Source of the DNA: a virus
Reading direction: 5' to 3' (one strand)
DNA length: 34,993 nt
IMG/VR virus record: IMGVR_UViG_3300032241_001214
Coordinates: 1-34,993 of that record
Position numbers and translations under genes: made by a program. The notes under the pieces are model-generated. The model had not been told where the DNA came from. It did not search any database and saw only the letters and a list, made by a program, of their open reading frames with translations. Shown here piece after piece: positions 30,554 to 34,993 of the stretch (positions are counted from its first letter, which is position 1; the number at the start of each line of letters is the position of its first letter).

Positions 30554-32443
30554 TTATATGTTCTTAATGTTTTTTTCGTCTAGCAGTGTAGATTCTTGTT
30601 CGGATTCGTATATCATCTGTTTTTTAGCAAATGGTATAGATCTTAACATATCTTTATATCTTAATGTTTCAGCTAATGCTAATGGTGAACCACCCTTTGG
30701 TGTTCCATTTTCATCAGGTATGTTAGCAGTGTATAAAGTATTATTATCTATTTTACCAGTTCTATCTTTACCTAATGGATCATTTTGTGTTCCTAATATT
30801 GAACTTTTTTCTGTAGGACGTCCAACTGGGCGAGTTTCATCATATCCACCTGGTACCTCAGCATGTTGACCCATTCTACCTGCACCATATAATGCTGCTA
30901 AGTCGTGTGGTGTACCATATGATTTACCTGATTTAGCTGGATCGTTACCTTCATTCTCTAATTGAGATAAACGGAAGGTACGTTTCATATCTTCGTTTAC
31001 TAAGTCACGATATTCTTTATATTCATCTTCGCTGAATTGGAATATTTTGTCATAAATCCAATCTGAAGGCATTAATTTTGTTTCTTGTACTTGACGAGCT
31101 AAGTCAATTTTTTCTTTCCAAAGCGCAACTTTCTCTTGTTCATATACAATAGAAGGTGTAGTTAAATTTAACTCAAAGTTATTTAAAGCAGCACCATCAT
31201 AGCCTTGTACATATAAATGCACTAATGCCATTTTATATAATTCAGATAATACAATACGTTGGATACGTTCAACTGTACGAGCGAAACGAATATCTTCAGC
31301 AGCTAATGTAGCTTTACCTTGTAAATCTTTTTCAAATCCAAAGAACGCTTTAGGTACCTTAAGTGCAGCTAACATTTCATCTCTTAAGAAGTTAACGTCA
31401 TCAATAGCATTATATTCTAATCCTTTAATTGTATCAATCTTAGTATTACTAGTAGCACCACGTTGAGGAATATAGAAATCCTCCATCACGTTCATTTCAT
31501 TATACTTCATATTATAATCACCTGTTGTAGGATCCATATATGGAGTTTTCTTCATTTTTTGTTTTAAACGCTCCATGTATCCATCAACCTCATTTGGAGG
31601 TAAATTACCAATATCAATATAGAATACGCGTTTTTCCGGGGCACGAGTTACACGATGTAATAACATCGCATCCTTCATTAAAATGTATTGTTTGTAAGTT
31701 TTACGTGCTGGTTCGATAAATGCTCTACCATAAGGTAAGTAGTTAGCATCTGTTAATAAACGGAAGTGAGCAACTTCGTAGTTTTCAAATTTAATTCTAC
31801 CCTCTCTGTCTGTAACACGACTATTAATACCGCCAGAAGCGATAACCATAGGATCGATTTTAAAACACACATAAGATGGGTTTTGAGGGTCCATACCCTC
31901 TTCACGTACCATATCATAAACTGATAATGGTGTAACGTTATATATACCAAATTTTTCAGCAATTTCTAAGTGTAAATAAAAGTCACCATATTTACACATA
32001 TTTCTAATCCACATCCATAAATTAAATTCGATGTTTAATACATCATAAAATAAGTTATATAGGATTTGTTGAATATTTTCGTCTGCGGAGATAATATGAA
32101 TTACCTCTTTATTTTCATTTTTAAGTGTAGATTCATCTGCTATGATATCTAGTGCAGATGCAATGATAGATTCAGTATCCATTGCTTCATAGTCAGTGTA
32201 TAACTGAATACGAAGTGTTTGATAGTTCATCGTTGGGTTGTATGGCATATTTGCCCCGTAGCGATGTAACTTAGTGAATCTGTCGATTAAGGCGTTTGTT
32301 TTTACGTTACCATATGCTTGGATACGATCAACGTCTGTTACTTTTAATTGGTCACCACCAACATTTCTTATAATAACGTCAGTACCAAATAAACGTTTCA
32401 GTCTACTAAACAAACCACCGCCAGAATTTATATCTTCAGCCAT
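30554..32443 (-). CDS. Portal vertex protein (T4 gp20-like)
   Basis: 629 residues. The N-terminal part GGLFSRLKRLFGTDVII leads into YDPTMNYQTLR-like sequence (YNPTMNYQTLRIQLYTDYE), then YGDFYLHLEIAEKFGIYNV, and the portal wing/clip sequence ARKTYKQYILMKDAMLLHRV, TRAPEKRVFYIDIGNLPPNE, followed by AALKVPKAFFGFEKDLQGK and ATLAAEDIRFARTVERIQR. These are strong gp20 markers. T4 gp20 is 524 residues. It forms the dodecameric ring at the vertex through which DNA is packed. It starts 21 nt after a candidate promoter. The C-terminal ~100 residues (GRMGQHAEVPGGYDETRP onwards) are an extra disordered-looking tail. Confidence 0.94.
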   Translation of the reverse strand: MAEDINSGGGLFSRLKRLFGTDVIIRNVGGDQLKVTDVDRIQAYGNVKTNALIDRFTKLHRYGANMPYNPTMNYQTLRIQLYTDYEAMDTESIIASALDIIADESTLKNENKEVIHIISADENIQQILYNLFYDVLNIEFNLWMWIRNMCKYGDFYLHLEIAEKFGIYNVTPLSVYDMVREEGMDPQNPSYVCFKIDPMVIASGGINSRVTDREGRIKFENYEVAHFRLLTDANYLPYGRAFIEPARKTYKQYILMKDAMLLHRVTRAPEKRVFYIDIGNLPPNEVDGYMERLKQKMKKTPYMDPTTGDYNMKYNEMNVMEDFYIPQRGATSNTKIDTIKGLEYNAIDDVNFLRDEMLAALKVPKAFFGFEKDLQGKATLAAEDIRFARTVERIQRIVLSELYKMALVHLYVQGYDGAALNNFELNLTTPSIVYEQEKVALWKEKIDLARQVQETKLMPSDWIYDKIFQFSEDEYKEYRDLVNEDMKRTFRLSQLENEGNDPAKSGKSYGTPHDLAALYGAGRMGQHAEVPGGYDETRPVGRPTEKSSILGTQNDPLGKDRTGKIDNNTLYTANIPDENGTPKGGSPLALAETLRYKDMLRSIPFAKKQMIYESEQESTLLDEKNIKNI

Positions 32444-32464
32444 TTATATATTTTGATTATATCA

Positions 32465-32472
32465 ATAAATAT
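32465..32472 (-). promoter_or_regulatory. Candidate late promoter motif, portal
   Basis: ATATTTAT on the coding strand, 21 nt before the portal ATG and immediately after the terminase stop codon. Confidence 0.5.
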
Positions 32473-32475
32473 TTA

Positions 32476-34065
32476 TTACCCTAACAACCATGTCAAGTTT
32501 TCAACACCATGTTGTGTTTCCATTTGATATGGGTTAGCTTGTCCATTAGGTAGGTGAGCTGATTGCCCGTTATACACTCCTCCTGTTTTAGAGAAACCAC
32601 CTAATGAAGCTCTTGTTAAATCCATACCTTGTTGGTGGAATTTAACACCAGTATCTCGAGTAAACAAACCTATTCCTAAAGACATTACTAAATCATCATT
32701 ATATCCACTTTGCGCTTGTGCTTTACCATGTAACCAAATGAATACACGTAATTCTTCTAGTAAACGCTTAGAATGGAAAGTAAAGTGCCTATCGCGAATG
32801 TACGACTCCATTTTTGATATAACAAGGGGTCTTGTTTTTTGTGAGGTAGTAAAACCAGGAACTGTTTGTTCAGTATCCATTTTATGCATCCATTTATCTA
32901 TATTTAATTCACCATAAGAACGAGGAGAATAATATAAATTTTGATATCCTTTTTCAATAACTGTATTTACAACATCCCATCCAATATTAGCGTTTTCTAC
33001 TACTAGCAAGGCATTATTATATTCACTTGCTACTGATACTAACATATTACCAAACGTTCTAGTATCTACTTGTGATTTATATTCAGCCACTTGCTCACAG
33101 TTTTCAACATCGATGATATGGAAAGCCGAGTAATCGCTACCATCACCGCGAGCGACGTCAGCACACACAATATAAGACTTGCTATAATCAGGATATTGCC
33201 AAATCCAAAAATCGCCACCCATAAAGCGACGTTCAACAGGCTCTTGGATATAAGTTTGTTCATAAAATGCTAAATTATCTGGTTCGATTAATGAATTACC
33301 TGATCCTAAAAAGTCACAATCATATTCTTGAGCAAACTCACGAGGTGACATGTTATCACGTTCATTTCGTTCCCATTTTTCATCTCTATCTGGGTGTAAG
33401 TTCCAAGGTAATTTAATTGCTTTAAAGTCATTTTTACCAATTTCTGCTTCAGTATACATTTTATGGAACCAGTTACCTACGCCATAAGGAGATGATAATG
33501 CTATAATTCCTCCTCCGGTTGCAATTGTAGGTTTAATGCTCGTATAAATACGATCAATGCCCTCAATAAACGCGGCCTCATCCACTATCAACAAAGATAC
33601 TGCATAAGATCTACCTGCGTCAGATGCGGCTGATGTTGCGACTATTCTGGAGTTGTTAGCTAATTGGAATGATAATTTGTTATTAGTTATTGGTTTTTGG
33701 TTACCCTTTAGCCATGAAGGTAGATTTTCATACATAAATTGTACTTTCTCAACCATACCTCGGGCTGTTTCTTGCTTAGTAGCTATACACAATACTGTTT
33801 TATCTTTATTAAACATCATTGTCCATAACGCAAAACCAGCGGATAATGTAGAAATACCTAACTGTCTTGATTTATTGATAATAGTAAAGCGATGATTTCT
33901 AAAATCGGACAATACGTCCTCTTGAAACGGATATAAATGAAATAATACTCTACCTTTTACAGGGTGAGTAATATAACAAAACTTGCGAAAGAAGTGTACA
34001 GGATCAGTAGCACATTTAATGTACTCCTGCTTGATTATTTCTTTAATATTTGCTTGTTGACTCAT
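32476..34065 (-). CDS. terL: Large terminase (T4 gp17-like)
   Basis: 529 residues from ATG at 34065 (MSQQANIKEIIKQEYIK). ATPase: Walker A SRQLGIST (66-73), Walker B LLIVDEAAF (158-166), motif III LSSPYG (190-195). Nuclease: YIVCADVARGDGSDYSAF (298-315) with Asp303 the likely first metal ligand; YNDDLVMSLGIG holds the last. An in-frame extension to 34110 exists, but that segment contains a terminator hairpin and a U-run, so the shorter start is chosen. It packages DNA into the prohead and cuts the concatemer. No small terminase is seen in the window. Confidence 0.96.
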   Translation of the reverse strand: MSQQANIKEIIKQEYIKCATDPVHFFRKFCYITHPVKGRVLFHLYPFQEDVLSDFRNHRFTIINKSRQLGISTLSAGFALWTMMFNKDKTVLCIATKQETARGMVEKVQFMYENLPSWLKGNQKPITNNKLSFQLANNSRIVATSAASDAGRSYAVSLLIVDEAAFIEGIDRIYTSIKPTIATGGGIIALSSPYGVGNWFHKMYTEAEIGKNDFKAIKLPWNLHPDRDEKWERNERDNMSPREFAQEYDCDFLGSGNSLIEPDNLAFYEQTYIQEPVERRFMGGDFWIWQYPDYSKSYIVCADVARGDGSDYSAFHIIDVENCEQVAEYKSQVDTRTFGNMLVSVASEYNNALLVVENANIGWDVVNTVIEKGYQNLYYSPRSYGELNIDKWMHKMDTEQTVPGFTTSQKTRPLVISKMESYIRDRHFTFHSKRLLEELRVFIWLHGKAQAQSGYNDDLVMSLGIGLFTRDTGVKFHQQGMDLTRASLGGFSKTGGVYNGQSAHLPNGQANPYQMETQHGVENLTWLLG

Positions 34066-34069
34066 ATAT

Positions 34070-34077
34070 ATAAATAT
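34070..34077 (-). promoter_or_regulatory. Candidate late promoter motif, terminase
   Basis: ATATTTAT on the coding strand, just after the U-run of a terminator and only four bases before the terminase ATG. If transcription starts a few bases on, the message would be leaderless or nearly so. Confidence 0.4.
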
Positions 34078-34079
34078 AT

Positions 34080-34110
34080 AAAAAATGCCCAACCTTACAG
34101 GGTTAGGCAT
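34080..34110 (-). terminator. Rho-independent terminator after LRR gene
   Basis: On the minus strand ATGCCTAACC (34110-34101) pairs with GGTTGGGCAT (34094-34085) over ten positions with one U-G wobble and a six-base loop, followed by a short U-run (34085-34080). It lies 40 bases after the LRR gene stop and before terminase. Confidence 0.88.
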
Positions 34111-34150
34111 TGCGCATGGGAAGCAAGGGTATAGAATTATTACTATTTAG

Positions 34151-34804
34151 CTATACATAAATACCACCTTTAACTCCAGGTACCATTTTTCTAATTTGAT
34201 CTTCAGTGTATTTTTTAGCAAGTGGAGTACTATTTAACCAAAGATTACCACCAACTTTTAGATTGTCAGGTAGTGATGTAATTGGAGTATCACTCAAATA
34301 AAGACTACCACCAACTTTTAAATTGTCAGGTAGCGATGTAATTTTAGTACTGCTCAAATAAAGATTACCACCAACTTTTAAATTGTCAGGTAGTGATGTA
34401 ATTGGAGTACCAATTAAATAAAGATGACCACCAACTTGCAAATTATCAGGTAGAGAGGTGATTTTAGTACTGCTCAAATCAAGATTACCACCAACTTTTA
34501 AATTGTCAGGTAGTGATGTAATTGGAGTACCAATTAAATAAAGATGACCACCAACTTGCAAATTGTCAGGTAGAGAGGTGATTTTAGTACTGCTCAAATA
34601 AAGATTACCACCAACTTTTAAATTGTCAGGTAGTGATGTGATTGGAGTACTATATAAATCAAGATCACCTTCTTCTCCGTTTTTTATATATTGTTGTATT
34701 TTTTTTTGGGCAGTAATAAGATGATTTTTTTGACGTTCTTCAGGAGAGCGTCTTGGAACTAAGATTTTACTACTTTCTTTTAATATGTCTATTAGCTTTA
34801 TCAT
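34151..34804 (-). CDS. Leucine-rich-repeat protein with capsid-targeting-like N-terminus
   Basis: 217 residues. Seven tandem 20-residue units, ITSLPDNLKVGGNLYLSSTK and variants, span residues 55-194 (bases 34642-34223). The pattern LPDNLxVGGxLxLxxTxI is a leucine-rich repeat of the bacterial type, a binding scaffold. Units alternate between two versions (NLKVGGNL..SSTK and NLQVGGHL..IGTP), so the array grew partly by duplicating pairs. The N-terminus MIKLIDILKESSK is short, hydrophobic, and ends in LKE before Ser, similar to T4 internal-protein targeting peptides cut by gp21. Its ATG overlaps the upstream stop by four bases, and a terminator follows the gene. Function unknown; might be packaged in the head or act in the host. 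Confidence 0.85.
   Translation of the reverse strand: MIKLIDILKESSKILVPRRSPEERQKNHLITAQKKIQQYIKNGEEGDLDLYSTPITSLPDNLKVGGNLYLSSTKITSLPDNLQVGGHLYLIGTPITSLPDNLKVGGNLDLSSTKITSLPDNLQVGGHLYLIGTPITSLPDNLKVGGNLYLSSTKITSLPDNLKVGGSLYLSDTPITSLPDNLKVGGNLWLNSTPLAKKYTEDQIRKMVPGVKGGIYV
34223..34642 (-). repeat. Seven tandem 60-bp LRR units
   Basis: In-frame 60-bp repeats inside the LRR gene. Two unit types alternate through most of the array, so a 120-bp higher-order repeat is visible. Confidence 0.92.
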
Positions 34805-34993
34805 GAAATGCCTATAAGTTCTGTGTATTTTTTAATATCTTTACTACTCATTTGCTTATCTAATCCATCATACCCATCTATTTTACCATCCTCTAAAATG
34901 GCTAACGCTACAACTTCTAGTTGTTTGTATGTTTTAGGAAACTGTTTTTTTAATTTACTAATTAGTTCTGGTGATTTTACTCTAATGTAATAA
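34801..34993 (-). CDS. Unknown protein, N-terminal part outside the window
   Basis: The last 63 codons of a gene that enters at the window's edge. It reads YYIRVKSPELISKLKKQF, then a helical segment KTYKQLEVVALAILEDGKI, DGYDGLDKQMSSKDI and ends in TELIGIS. The TGA overlaps the ATG of the LRR gene by four bases, which supports it as a real gene in the same transcript. No family recognised. Confidence 0.65.
   Translation of the reverse strand, partial: YYIRVKSPELISKLKKQFPKTYKQLEVVALAILEDGKIDGYDGLDKQMSSKDIKKYTELIGIS

Noticed and set aside
11490-34078. Plus-strand TATAAATA sequences as antisense T4-type late promoters
   Set aside because: They are present (e.g. 18227, 23038, 30538) but no plus-strand genes exist. 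The position relative to minus-strand ATGs makes the minus-strand reading more likely, though antisense RNA cannot be excluded.
34066-34110. Fifteen-codon N-terminal extension of terminase
   Set aside because: The stretch is the terminator stem-loop and U-run of the preceding gene; MSQQANIK at 34065 is the better start.
34223-34642. CRISPR or satellite repeat at 60 bp period
   Set aside because: The units are contiguous and encode a leucine-rich repeat with conserved reading frame.
1-34993. tRNA genes
   Set aside because: No T-loop-like GGTTCGAATCC or its complement with a matching acceptor stem was found by eye; a tRNAscan-SE run would settle it.

Overview
The window looks like part of the late region of a T4-like contractile-tailed phage (or a prophage or metagenomic relative). 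All credible genes lie on the minus strand and are tightly packed, so transcription runs from high to low coordinates. The DNA is AT-rich. Most starts lack a Shine-Dalgarno sequence and have only an A/T-rich leader, which is typical of Bacteroidota and their phages. The host assignment is inference; the T4-like head module is clear from protein motifs. I saw no tRNA, CRISPR, integrase or transposase. No gene-free stretch exceeds 300 bases; the largest gap (26813-27011, 199 bases) holds a terminator, a putative promoter and a structured leader.

Region by region in transcription order: (1) 34993-34151: the end of an unknown gene and a leucine-rich-repeat protein, closed by a terminator. (2) 34065-23804: packaging and head module: large terminase (gp17-like), portal (gp20-like), two unknown helical/charged proteins, a 44-residue basic protein, a 422-residue probable core protein, prohead protease (gp21-like), scaffold (gp22-like) and major capsid protein (gp23-like). 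Terminators follow the protease and the capsid gene. (3) 23724-18239: a PhoH-type ATPase, then probable neck/tail-completion proteins in the order gp13-, gp14-, gp15-like, with three small unknown proteins. (4) 18171-7401: a 2227-residue fibre made largely of TASYV-type repeats, a small protein, a second fibre ending in a peptidase S74 chaperone, and two small probable structural proteins. (5) 7385-1: a glycan or modification cassette of three types of glycosyltransferase, a methyltransferase, a radical SAM protein and a sugar-nucleotide epimerase that runs off the window.

The main unusual features are these. Two tandem GT7 (beta-1,4-galactosyltransferase-type) enzymes appear to carry a LamG-like lectin domain inserted inside the catalytic fold. 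An exact octamer, ATATTTAT on the coding strand, occurs in nine intergenic gaps, five of them 19-22 nt before the next start codon; it is a candidate late promoter. The fibres use repeats whose units are all multiples of three residues. The LRR protein and a small neck-region protein begin with short hydrophobic N-termini ending in Glu, reminiscent of T4 capsid-targeting sequences. Gene order differs from T4: neck genes follow the capsid gene, and no sheath or tube gene sits between terminase and portal.
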